Assembly: GCA_020638155.1 (NCBI GenBank)
Contig: JACKJB010000003.1
Location: 248,001 to 312,000, forward strand
DNA: 64,000 nt
Source of the DNA: Rhodospirillales bacterium
GTDB taxonomy: Bacteria; Pseudomonadota; Alphaproteobacteria; Micavibrionales; Micavibrionaceae
Direction of reading: 5' to 3'
The notes under the pieces: generated by a model
Told to the model about the DNA's origin: nothing
Database searches by the model: none
What the model saw: only the letters and a program-made list of their open reading frames with translations
Translations under genes and position numbers: made by a program
Shown here: in pieces, positions 1-7,609 of the stretch
Layout of the letters: the number at the start of each line of letters is the position of its first letter
How positions within the stretch are numbered: the stretch's first letter is position 1

Positions 1-718
1 CAGCGTTGTCGGCAAACATCGTCAACTGGTCCATATCAGAAAAGAGCTGTTTACCGAAGCGGTTAAAAATAAGGTTGAGAACCGTTATGTTATGTTGCGC
101 CCGCTTATAAAAAGGGGCCTCTATCCCTTTATAATTATGCACATCATTAAAGCCCGGCATTGCTGTCAAGCGCTTCAGCATGTCAGCTGACAACGGCGCC
201 GTGTCTTCGACATAGCGCACAAAATCTCCGGAAGCCTCTCGCTGAACTGCGTTCCCCAAGTCACGCAAGGACTGCGCACATAAGCCTGCAAACTCTTTGC
301 TATACGCACCGTCCGCCCCAAGACCAAAGATTTCCTTTACATCCCCGGCCGTTATTCGTGCCAGCCCTTCCGCAGTAAAAGGTCCATTTTGTACAAAGTA
401 ATCCTTTATGCGGCGCGCCACCGTGAAATAGATAGAAGCCCGTTCGAGCTTCAGCCCTTCATTAACCAAATGTGGTTTATAACCGGAGCCAAAATTGACG
501 GCATCGACAATGAGTGCATAATTAACCGTATCAGCAAGCGTTCCTTTATAATGGTCTTCTTCGTCCCATGTATTTTCAGGCAGCGCATCAGGCAAACTGT
601 TTGCATAAGCTTCGATCAGATCCATCCTGATCTTGACATGGCTGGCTTTATCCGCCACCTGCGCATAGGCCTTGCGGATTGCGTTAAAAATAGTCTCATC
701 AGGCTGATCTTTTTTCAT
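1..718 (-). CDS. Queuosine salvage protein (Qng1/DUF2419-like), 3' end cut off by the window
   Basis: Reading the minus strand from the ATG at 718 gives 239 codons with no stop before the window edge, so the C-terminus is missing. The protein begins MKKDQPDETIFNAIRKAYAQ. It contains the segments IVDAVNFGSGYKP (about residues 70-82) and, near the edge, FYKRAQHN followed by DMDQLTMFADN. These segments resemble what I remember of bacterial queuosine-salvage family proteins, which release queuine from queuosine 5'-phosphate so that it can be reused for tRNA modification. The protein is probably soluble, with no signal peptide or membrane segment. The start is followed upstream by about 65 bases of spacer before the end of lpxC, so it may be cotranscribed with lpxC. 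The family assignment is from memory of motifs, not from a search. Confidence 0.72.
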   Translation of the reverse strand, partial: MKKDQPDETIFNAIRKAYAQVADKASHVKIRMDLIEAYANSLPDALPENTWDEEDHYKGTLADTVNYALIVDAVNFGSGYKPHLVNEGLKLERASIYFTVARRIKDYFVQNGPFTAEGLARITAGDVKEIFGLGADGAYSKEFAGLCAQSLRDLGNAVQREASGDFVRYVEDTAPLSADMLKRLTAMPGFNDVHNYKGIEAPFYKRAQHNITVLNLIFNRFGKQLFSDMDQLTMFADNA

Positions 719-785
719 ATATACATCCCTCGCGCGGACCATACCAAACGCAGGGAACAAAGTGCAATAATTAAAGCTAATATAT

Positions 786-1709
786 TTACGCGCTGATCGC
801 GGCGGCGGACTCTAGTCCCTTGCCGAAGGGCATACCGGCGCGATCGTCCAGTTCCAGGTCAACCATAACCCAGCAATCCGGCTGAGCGAAGAGCTGGTGC
901 AGGATAGCGTTATTCATCGCATGGCCGGGCTTGTCGGCTTCGTAAGCGCCGAGGATCGGCATACCCGCCAGGTACAAATCGCCAATCGCGTCGAGCAGTT
1001 TATGGCGGATGAATTCATCGTAATAGCGCAAGCCTTCATCATTCAGGACTTTATCCTGATCGAGGACGATGGCGTTATCAAGCGAGCCGCCGAGCGCCAG
1101 GCCGTTACGGCGCAGGGCTTCGACCTCATGAGCGAAACCAAAAGTCCGGGCATCGGCGAGATCATGGCGGAAATTCCCGTTCAGGAGCTGGATCGTGTAA
1201 TCCTGACGGCCAATGGACGGGTGGTCAAAATCAATCCGGCCGCCAAAGGAGCTGCCGATCGCCGGACGCAGACGGACCGTTTTACCGTCCTGTTCCAGCG
1301 TAATCTCTTTGAGAATTTTAATGACGCGGCGCGCTTTGCCCTGCATCCGGATCCCTGCTTCATCGATTTTCTCAACAAACGGGGCGGCGCTGCCGTCCAT
1401 GACCGGAACTTCCGGACCGTCAAGTTCGATACGCAAATTATCAATCCCGCAGCCACGCAGGGCCGCCATCAGATGCTCGATCGTGCCGACGCTCACGCCG
1501 TCTTCGTTGGCGATCACCGTGCACAGGCGGGTATCAACGACCTTGTTCCACAATGCCGGGATCACATTATCGCGGTCCGTCACATCCGTGCGCACAAACA
1601 CGATGCCATGCCCGGCCGGTGCCGGTTTCAGGGACAAACGAACCTGCGCCCCCGAATGGAGACCGATACCGTTAACGTCGATTGCTTTTGCAAGTGTCTG
1701 CTGCTGCAT
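786..1709 (-). CDS. lpxC: UDP-3-O-acyl-N-acetylglucosamine deacetylase LpxC
   Basis: LpxC removes the acetyl group from UDP-3-O-acyl-GlcNAc, the first committed step of lipid A synthesis in the cytoplasm. It is a zinc enzyme. The 307-residue protein has the family's usual length. Zinc ligands are visible: H79 in TIEHLMAAL, and H236 and D240 in RHKLLDAIGDL. The likely general base or electrostatic histidine is H263 in PGHAMNNAIL. The DGPEVPVMDGSAAPF block near residues 97-111 is also typical. It lies at the end of the dcw cluster, as in many alphaproteobacteria. Its upstream region carries tandem CtrA-type half-sites. The protein shows that the organism makes lipid A and has an outer membrane. 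Confidence 0.97.
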   Translation of the reverse strand: MQQQTLAKAIDVNGIGLHSGAQVRLSLKPAPAGHGIVFVRTDVTDRDNVIPALWNKVVDTRLCTVIANEDGVSVGTIEHLMAALRGCGIDNLRIELDGPEVPVMDGSAAPFVEKIDEAGIRMQGKARRVIKILKEITLEQDGKTVRLRPAIGSSFGGRIDFDHPSIGRQDYTIQLLNGNFRHDLADARTFGFAHEVEALRRNGLALGGSLDNAIVLDQDKVLNDEGLRYYDEFIRHKLLDAIGDLYLAGMPILGAYEADKPGHAMNNAILHQLFAQPDCWVMVDLELDDRAGMPFGKGLESAAAISA

Positions 1710-1756
1710 TTTTTGCGGTTCCCGCCTGCGGCATTATTGCCGCTCCCCTTCAATGG

Positions 1757-1784
1757 TTAATGAATGGTTAATGAATTCTTAACC
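1757..1784. promoter_or_regulatory. Tandem CtrA-type binding sites upstream of lpxC
   Basis: Three TTAA half-sites lie at 1757-1760, 1768-1771 and 1779-1782, each separated by exactly 7 bases, the last reading TTAACC. The known CtrA consensus in Caulobacter is TTAA-N7-TTAAC, and this arrangement fits it twice on both strands. The sites are 48-75 bases before the lpxC start. A possible -10 element (TATATA on the minus strand, near 1788-1793) lies just upstream of them, which would place CtrA over or after the start point, as a repressor. That positional argument is an inference. Confidence 0.6.
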
Positions 1785-1883
1785 CTACTATATAGGAACC
1801 GCATTTTACAAAACAAATCACGCTTTGTTGCGCTTTGTTACAATGGAATAACAAAGCGTTTTCAGTGCCTTACAAAAACAACC

Positions 1884-2210
1884 TTAACCGTTGGTCGGCA
1901 AAACCGGTTTGACGCGTTTGTCTTTGAACTGCATCACAATCGTATCGTTTACATCACCCGTGATATTGCCGTCTGAAAAAGGGGCATCGGAAGTGACCTG
2001 TGTTACACCGCTGGCCTGCCATTCGGTCAAGGTTTTTTCGATACCGTTCAGCGCATTAAACATGGCGGACGGCTGAGAAGATTTCGCCCAGGCTGGTGCC
2101 TTGTTCACTTGCTCTTCGTAAATTGCTTTATCCGCCTGAACAGCGAGCAACAGCGCGTTGAGATTGAATATTGCCGTTGGTTTAACGTTCGTGATATGTG
2201 ATCCGGTCAT
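1884..2210 (-). CDS. Small conserved-looking protein of unknown function between ftsZ and lpxC
   Basis: A 108-residue protein beginning MTGSHITNVKPTAIFNLNAL. I do not recognise the family. It has no signal peptide and no clear membrane segment. The middle is Ala- and Gln-rich and likely helical, and the C-terminal half is beta-like and ends KRVKPVLPTNG. The start at 2210 was chosen because a perfect GGAGG lies at 2216-2220. A longer reading from a TTG at 2222 would bury that ribosome site. It has its own predicted promoter (2243-2271) just after the ftsZ terminator, so it is probably transcribed separately from ftsZ. Confidence 0.7.
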   Translation of the reverse strand: MTGSHITNVKPTAIFNLNALLLAVQADKAIYEEQVNKAPAWAKSSQPSAMFNALNGIEKTLTEWQASGVTQVTSDAPFSDGNITGDVNDTIVMQFKDKRVKPVLPTNG

Positions 2211-2242
2211 TGTACCCTCCAAAGGTTTGTGGATACGCCGAC

Positions 2243-2271
2243 CTTATACATAACACTCATTTTGATGGCAA
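2243..2271 (-). promoter_or_regulatory. Predicted sigma70-type promoter for the 108-residue gene
   Basis: On the minus strand a -35 element TTGCCA (2266-2271) and a -10 element TATAAG (2243-2248) are separated by exactly 17 bases. The match to TTGACA and TATAAT is 5 of 6 at each element. The start codon is 33 bases further on. The -35 element overlaps the end of the U-tract of the ftsZ terminator. Confidence 0.6.
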
Positions 2272-2272
2272 G

Positions 2273-2297
2273 AAAAAAACGGGGTCCGAAGACCCCG
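2273..2297 (-). terminator. Rho-independent terminator of ftsZ
   Basis: The minus strand has the stem CGGGGTC/GACCCCG with a four-base TTCG loop (2280-2297), followed by seven T residues (2273-2279). It lies 31 bases after the ftsZ stop and should end transcription of the main dcw cluster before the small gene and lpxC. Confidence 0.88.
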
Positions 2298-2327
2298 CTG
2301 GAGGAGATTAGCCGTTCCGTTAGACGG

Positions 2328-4190
2328 CTAGTTGGCTTGGCGACGGAGGAAAGCCGGTATATCAAGTTCGTCTTCGGATGCCTCGGCTGCTTGCGGGGCA
2401 TCGATGTTCAGGCTGCCCTGCTGGACATCACGCGGCATCTCGCGCTGCGGGGCACGGAGGCTTGGGCCACCGGTGCTGCCTCCCGTAGAGGACGATGCGC
2501 TGCCTGTTTCGCCTTGTTGTTCGTCTTCTTTATGACCGTGCGGACGCAGCGGGCTGGTGAAGCGTTCAAACAAGGACGGCGTTTTCTTTTTCGGGGCACT
2601 GCCGCCGGGAACGGGCGGACGCAGGGTCAGCCCCATCCCAGCAGATGCCGGAGCAGGCTGTTCGGCAGGGCGCGGCGTTGCGGCAAGCGCCGCTGGTGCG
2701 GCCTGGCTTGCACCAAGATCAGGTCCAAAACCGCTATCACTTCTGGCCGTTTCAGGTTCAGCCGGTTTCGGCGGGATAAAAGCATCGTTATAGATTGTGC
2801 CACGCAGCGCCCCCCCTGCGGCAGTCGTAGGCTGGGACACCGGCTCAGAGACAACCTGCTGCTGTGCCATAGAAGCGGCAGCGACCTGGACCGGGGCAAC
2901 GTCAACATGCCCGGCTTCCAGAACCTGCTGCTCAAACAGTTCACTCTCAGGCTCCTCGATTTTCTTGGTCGCCGCAATCGCAGCAGCATAGCTCATCGCC
3001 GATGCCGTCACAGGGCCACGGGAAGGAATATTTGCCTGCGCCGAACTGACCGGTGCTGCCGTTACAGGCTCGGCTTTTGCCGGGGCTACAGGAGCCTCAG
3101 CCTTCACGTCTGCCGGGGCTGACGCTTCGGTATTCGGCGTAGCTCTTTCAACCTTGCGTTCCTGACCGGTAATTGCGTTAATCCGCAACCCACCGCCCAG
3201 CGGCTTTGTTTTCTGCATAGCTTCCGCTTCGATCCCGGTTGCCACAACAGACACACGCATGATGCCGTCAAGCTTCTCATCAAAGGTCGAGCCAAAGATA
3301 ATATTCGCGTTCGGATCGACTTCATCGCGGATACGGTTACAGGCTTCATCAACCTCGAAGAGGGTCATGTCCATACCGCCGGTCACATTAATAATGACCC
3401 CGCGCGCGCCTTTCATCGACACATCGTCCAGAAGCGGGTTATTGATCGCCGCCTCAGCCGCCTCGATCGCCCGGCGCTCGCCTTCGGCATCACCGGTCCC
3501 CATCATCGCTTTACCCATTTCCAGCATCGCGGAACGGATATCGGCGAAATCAAGGTTAATCAGGCCCGGCATCACCATCAGATCGGTTACACCGCGCACA
3601 CCCGACTGCAGAACCGAGTCGGCCATTTTAAACGCTTCGGCAAATGTCGTTTTCTCATTCGCAACCCGGAACAGGTTCTGGTTCGGGATCACGATCAGCG
3701 TATCGACATATTGCTGCATCTGTTCGATACCCTCTTCGGCCTGACGCATCCGGTGCGAGCCTTCGAAGTGGAACGGCTTGGTCACAACACCAACCGTCAA
3801 AACCCCAAGCTCCCGGCAGGCTTTTGCGATCACGGGCGCTGCACCGGTACCGGTACCGCCGCCCATCCCGGCCGTGATAAAGGCCATATTCGAGCCTTCG
3901 AGATATTGCGCGATTTCATCCAGCGTCTCTTCGGCTGCAGCGCGCCCGATTTCAGGCTTCGCCCCGGCACCGAGACCGCCCGTCACTGTCGCGCCGAGCT
4001 GGACTGTGCATTCGCTCATCGATCCTTCCAGGGCCTGCGCGTCGGTATTGCACACGACGAACTCACATCCCTGAAGGCCGGAACTAATCATATTGTTAAC
4101 AGCGTTTCCGCCTGCGCCGCCGACACCGACGACTGTGATTTTAGGTGACAACTTCTTTACTTCCTTGTGCTGCATTCTGACGTTGATCAT
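2328..4190 (-). CDS. ftsZ: Cell division GTPase FtsZ, with a long C-terminal linker
   Basis: FtsZ is the tubulin-like GTPase that forms the division ring. The nucleotide-binding segments VGVGGAGGNAVNN and GMGGGTGTGAAP are visible, as is the T7-loop region around DEVDPNANIIFGSTFDE. The GTPase core covers about residues 15-335. It is followed by a low-complexity linker of about 270 residues rich in Ala, Pro and Glu, longer than in E. coli, and by the conserved C-terminal peptide DIPAFLRRQ that binds FtsA and other partners. At 620 residues it is long for the family, but long linkers are common in alphaproteobacteria. The start MINVRMQ is preceded by GGAGG 11 bases upstream; the second Met is possible. 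It lies last in the ddlB-ftsQ-ftsA-ftsZ run, with its own 341-base upstream region. Confidence 0.98.
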   Translation of the reverse strand: MINVRMQHKEVKKLSPKITVVGVGGAGGNAVNNMISSGLQGCEFVVCNTDAQALEGSMSECTVQLGATVTGGLGAGAKPEIGRAAAEETLDEIAQYLEGSNMAFITAGMGGGTGTGAAPVIAKACRELGVLTVGVVTKPFHFEGSHRMRQAEEGIEQMQQYVDTLIVIPNQNLFRVANEKTTFAEAFKMADSVLQSGVRGVTDLMVMPGLINLDFADIRSAMLEMGKAMMGTGDAEGERRAIEAAEAAINNPLLDDVSMKGARGVIINVTGGMDMTLFEVDEACNRIRDEVDPNANIIFGSTFDEKLDGIMRVSVVATGIEAEAMQKTKPLGGGLRINAITGQERKVERATPNTEASAPADVKAEAPVAPAKAEPVTAAPVSSAQANIPSRGPVTASAMSYAAAIAATKKIEEPESELFEQQVLEAGHVDVAPVQVAAASMAQQQVVSEPVSQPTTAAGGALRGTIYNDAFIPPKPAEPETARSDSGFGPDLGASQAAPAALAATPRPAEQPAPASAGMGLTLRPPVPGGSAPKKKTPSLFERFTSPLRPHGHKEDEQQGETGSASSSTGGSTGGPSLRAPQREMPRDVQQGSLNIDAPQAAEASEDELDIPAFLRRQAN

Positions 4191-4221
4191 TGGTGGGATC
4201 CTCCGTAAGGCGAGATACTTT

Positions 4222-4502
4222 GATTCTATTTATTTTATTGTTGTTAGAAAAGAGGTGTATTTGTGATTTCTGCAAAGAAAACAGAAATGCGGGGTCTTTT
4301 TACTCTCCTTTACTATGGCGCGTTACTTCAAAGTATTTAACTAAGTGACTCTACCGACTCACATTTTCGATTGTGCCAAACTGACCCGGATTCGTGAAGC
4401 CCCCGAAAGCACGAAACTGTGGATAAGTCGGGCTTATACACATTTAATTAAGTTATTTGAGCATAAAGGCAAGCTCAGGGCTGGGGATGAAGATGTGCAT
4501 AA
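4222..4502. promoter_or_regulatory. ftsZ control region with three DnaA boxes and four GANTC sites
   Basis: The 341-base gap between ftsA and ftsZ (4191-4531) contains no credible gene. Three perfect matches to the DnaA box TTATNCACA are present: TTATCCACA on the minus strand at 4418-4426, TTATACACA on the plus strand at 4434-4442, and TTATGCACA on the minus strand at 4494-4502. Four GANTC sites, the target of the alphaproteobacterial CcrM methylase, lie at 4222, 4347, 4356 and 4389. In Caulobacter, DnaA and CcrM methylation both act at ftsZ. The same logic here is an inference from the sites alone. I could not place the promoter itself with confidence. Confidence 0.7.
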
Positions 4503-4531
4503 GCGGTGGGGAAATTGCGACTTAATTTATT

Positions 4532-5800
4532 TTACCAGTTTTCCCGTAACCAGAATTTAACCCGTTCGAACAGGTTGCCCGGTTCGACCATCGCCATGAT
4601 TTCGGCGGGCATTTCATCGCTGCGCTCGGCAATATATGTCAGCAGTCCCGCCGTGGTGGCGAAGGCCGGGCCGTTAACGGCATCCGCCAGGCCATCAATA
4701 CGGATCGGACGGCCAAGTCGCACCTGTTTATCGAGAACCTGCTGCCCCAGCTCGCGCAGTCCCGGCATCTGGCTGGCACCGCCGGTCAGGATGACACGGC
4801 GCCCGGCGGCAGGGCCGACGCCGCTATCGTTCAGCTTGGCGCGGACCAGTTCGAGAATTTCTTCCAGACGCGGCTGGATGATGCCTACCAGCAGGGAGCG
4901 CGGCGCATGATTCGGCACAGTCTGGTTATCTTCGCCGATCTGCGGCACGTCGATCAATTCGTTTTCATCGGTACTGCTGGCAACCGCGCTGCCGTATAAA
5001 ACCTTCAGCCGTTCGGCATCACTGATCGAGGTTGTCAGGCCACGGGCGATATCGCTGGTCACATGCCGCCCGCCGACCGGGATTGAATCGCTATAGATCA
5101 TGCCGCCATTATAAAAGACCGCGATCGAGGTCACGCCGCCGCCCATATCGATCACGGTGCAGCCCAGATCCATTTCGTCTTCGACAAGGCTGGCAAGACC
5201 GGCGGCATATCCGGATTCGCACAGGGCGGCAATATCGAGGTGGCTGCGCTCGATACAGGTCGCTATGTTGCGCAGCGCGCTGATCTCGCCGGTGACCAGA
5301 TGCACATCGACTTCGAGCTTATGCCCGAACATGCCGCGCGGTTCACGGATACCGTTATTACCGTCGATTGTATAAGTGATCGGGATGGTGTGGATCAGCT
5401 CGCTCTCGGCGCTTACGGCATGGCCCTGCGCTTTTGCAAGTGCGCGGCGGACATCGTTATCGGTGACATCCTGCCCGGAGATTTCAACATCGATGGTAAA
5501 ATTATGCGATTTGGTGTGCACACCCGGCACATTGACGATCACTTCGCGGAGCGGAAAGCCTTTGATCTTATCCGCGGCCATATTTTCAGCGGCATGGACG
5601 GTCTGGCGGATCGCGCTTTCGGCGGCATCGAGATCAATCACGCTGCCGGCCTTAACGCCCTGGGATGCCTGATGCCCCACGCCAAGCACTTCGAAATTGC
5701 CTTCATCATCAACGATGCGGGCAATGAAGCAGGCGATCTTGCTGGAACCAACATCCAGCGCCGCGATAATCGATCCTTTTGCTTTGGGTTTGTGTTTCAT
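4532..5800 (-). CDS. ftsA: Cell division actin-like protein FtsA
   Basis: FtsA is the actin-fold ATPase that tethers FtsZ to the inner membrane and activates septal synthesis. The phosphate-binding segment AALDVGSSKIACFIARI lies at residues 13-29, the second phosphate loop at DMGGGVTSIAVF, and the adenosine-binding segment at ILTGGASQMPGL. The C-terminal NLFERVKFWLRENW is the amphipathic membrane-targeting helix. It has 422 residues, the usual length. It follows ftsQ by 27 bases and is probably cotranscribed with it. The ATG at 5800 is the natural start: the conserved domain begins 12 residues later. Confidence 0.97.
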   Translation of the reverse strand: MKHKPKAKGSIIAALDVGSSKIACFIARIVDDEGNFEVLGVGHQASQGVKAGSVIDLDAAESAIRQTVHAAENMAADKIKGFPLREVIVNVPGVHTKSHNFTIDVEISGQDVTDNDVRRALAKAQGHAVSAESELIHTIPITYTIDGNNGIREPRGMFGHKLEVDVHLVTGEISALRNIATCIERSHLDIAALCESGYAAGLASLVEDEMDLGCTVIDMGGGVTSIAVFYNGGMIYSDSIPVGGRHVTSDIARGLTTSISDAERLKVLYGSAVASSTDENELIDVPQIGEDNQTVPNHAPRSLLVGIIQPRLEEILELVRAKLNDSGVGPAAGRRVILTGGASQMPGLRELGQQVLDKQVRLGRPIRIDGLADAVNGPAFATTAGLLTYIAERSDEMPAEIMAMVEPGNLFERVKFWLRENW

Positions 5801-5827
5801 CGTTTTCTTATCCGGAACCTATTATAC

Positions 5828-6700
5828 TCAAATATTATCGCCTTTTAAGCCTGCCTTATATTCTTCCACCGCGCCCGGCCTTGTGCGCACGGTCATGCGG
5901 CCTTGCTGGCGCAGGTCGATGACGGTCAGGTCTTTTTCCAACAAGTGATCGTCCTCTGCCGCCTGCGCGAGTTGCCGTAGCGCCAGCCCCATATCGTCTT
6001 CGGGGAGCTTGACGATCATTTCGTTCTTTAATTTCAAATCCCAGCGGCGGTCCCCGACATAGGTTGCGGCTTCCACCTGTTCCCGGATGACCGGCTCTGC
6101 CGCCAGCAGGGTCAGCATCTCATGCGCGTGATCCGGGGCATTTTCGCCGACGAGAATAATCAGCTCTGTCAGGCCGTCAAATTTGTGATCGGTCAGGGTG
6201 ACTCCTTCGGAATCGACCACGCGCACCTTGCCCTTGTTTTGCCATAGCGCCATCGGCTCGCGCTCGATCAATCCAATATAGATTGTGTCCGGCAGGCGGC
6301 GTTCGACATGCGCTTCCTTGACCCATGCGATACGCTCGATCAGATCCTTGGCATCATCGGGATCGAACGCGAAGATCGGATCGCCGCGCTCGATATTGAT
6401 GATCGCCCGCAATACATCCGGATCGCTGTGGATCCGGCCTTCGACCAGGATATCCTGCACCGCGAAGCCCGCATGGCCCGCCAGTTCATAAACCTGCTGC
6501 CGCGCCCAGATACCGGAGCGCTCCGCCGCGCCGCTTAGGAAAATCCACGCACCAAGCCACAGCGCCAGAACGGCGCCGCCGAAAATAAAGCCGAAACGGC
6601 GGGCAAGCGCAATTAAGCGCTCTGTTTGCTGGTTCCGGGCGCGTCTTTTCCGAACGCTTGATTGTGTTGTTCCTCTTGAGAGGAGTCTAGGCCGTGACAT
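5828..6700 (-). CDS. ftsQ: Cell division protein FtsQ
   Basis: FtsQ is a bitopic inner-membrane protein that links early and late divisome proteins. A basic cytoplasmic N-terminus (residues 1-33) is followed by one membrane segment (about 35-55, FGFIFGGAVLALWLGAWIF). The POTRA domain then begins at VYELAGHAGFAVQDILVEGR, and the FtsQ domain carries PDTIYIGLIEREPMALWQ. At 290 residues it has the usual size. The ATG at 6700 makes it overlap the 3' end of ddlB by 88 bases in another frame. No other in-frame ATG lies before the membrane segment, so this start is the best one. Confidence 0.95.
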   Translation of the reverse strand: MSRPRLLSRGTTQSSVRKRRARNQQTERLIALARRFGFIFGGAVLALWLGAWIFLSGAAERSGIWARQQVYELAGHAGFAVQDILVEGRIHSDPDVLRAIINIERGDPIFAFDPDDAKDLIERIAWVKEAHVERRLPDTIYIGLIEREPMALWQNKGKVRVVDSEGVTLTDHKFDGLTELIILVGENAPDHAHEMLTLLAAEPVIREQVEAATYVGDRRWDLKLKNEMIVKLPEDDMGLALRQLAQAAEDDHLLEKDLTVIDLRQQGRMTVRTRPGAVEEYKAGLKGDNI

Positions 6701-7608
6701 TTTGCAGTTTCAACAAGGTGAGAACAAAGTTCGACAAATGACATCCCGTTATGGATGACCTGGGAAGGGCCGATGGATTCGGCAGTCAAACCGGGCTGGG
6801 TGTTAATTTCAAGGAAATACAGACCTTCGGTACCCGGCTTGCTGTCATCATAACGGAAATCGCAGCGCGCAAGACCGGCGCAACCAATGCCATTATACAC
6901 GCGCTCCGCGAAATCCAGCGCGGTCTTATAAACCTCGATCAGGATTTGCGCCGGGAGGACAAGTTCGGTACGGGTATCGTGGTATTTCGCTTCATAATCA
7001 AAGAAGCGGGTATGAGAGATAATTTCAGTGACGGCCTGCGCTTTGCCATCCAGAACGGCAACGGTTAATTCGCGGCCGGGAATATATTGCTCGACCATCA
7101 CTTCTTCGCCGAACGCCCAGCTTGCGGCGTCCAAAGGCGGCTGGTTTTCGTTTTCCATGATAAGGCGAACACCAACGCTGGATCCTTCGCAAGGCGGCTT
7201 GACTACGTAAGGCGGAGCCATGACGTGACCGGACAAGACTTCATCCATGCTGACAACCATATCGTCAGCCACACGCACACCCAGCGCCCGCGCCATTGTT
7301 TTACAACGCGGCTTATCCATGCCGATCGCCGAGGCGGTCACGCCGGAATGGGTATAAGGAATTTCGAGCATCTCCAGCACCGCCTGGATCGTGCCGTCTT
7401 CCCCGCCTTTGCCGTGCAGGTTATTGAAGATCACATCCGGCTTTGGCGTGAGCATTTGTTCAAGATAGGTCAGGTCTTTTTTGACATCGATTACCTCGAC
7501 ATCGTACCCGCCCGCGCGCAGCGCTTTTTCAACTTCTTTACCTTTAGTCAGCGAAACCTGCCGCTCCGCGGACCAGCCCCCAACCAGTAATGCGACTTTT
7601 TTGCTCAT
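6613..7608 (-). CDS. ddlB: D-alanine--D-alanine ligase
   Basis: Ddl joins two D-alanines with ATP to make the dipeptide that MurF adds to the peptidoglycan precursor. The ATP-grasp enzyme shows VALLVGGWSAERQVSLTKG at the N-terminus, HGKGGEDGTIQ, the ligand loop PYVVKPPCEGSSVGV, and the Mg-binding end FLEINTQPGLTAESIGPSQ. The ATG at 7608 starts one base after the murB stop; a longer reading uses TTG at 7626 inside murB. The C-terminus runs about 25 residues past the usual end, because the frame stays open through the first 88 bases of ftsQ. The tail (HGLDSSQEEQHNQAF...) is probably not needed for catalysis. Confidence 0.96.
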   Translation of the reverse strand: MSKKVALLVGGWSAERQVSLTKGKEVEKALRAGGYDVEVIDVKKDLTYLEQMLTPKPDVIFNNLHGKGGEDGTIQAVLEMLEIPYTHSGVTASAIGMDKPRCKTMARALGVRVADDMVVSMDEVLSGHVMAPPYVVKPPCEGSSVGVRLIMENENQPPLDAASWAFGEEVMVEQYIPGRELTVAVLDGKAQAVTEIISHTRFFDYEAKYHDTRTELVLPAQILIEVYKTALDFAERVYNGIGCAGLARCDFRYDDSKPGTEGLYFLEINTQPGLTAESIGPSQVIHNGMSFVELCSHLVETAKCHGLDSSQEEQHNQAFGKDAPGTSKQSA

Positions 7609-7609
7609 G

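Noticed and set aside
160..796. Two plus-strand frames of 72 and 135 residues at the left edge
   Set aside because: They are opposite a long minus-strand frame that matches the queuosine-salvage family and has no stop over 718 bases.
4191..4531. A possible replication origin, given three DnaA boxes
   Set aside because: There is no AT-rich unwinding region with phased repeats, no neighbouring dnaA, dnaN, gidA or hemE gene, and a regulatory role at ftsZ explains the boxes.
4345..4560. A 71-residue plus-strand frame between ftsA and ftsZ
   Set aside because: It covers the DnaA boxes and GANTC sites, has no ribosome site, and runs into the 3' end of ftsA.
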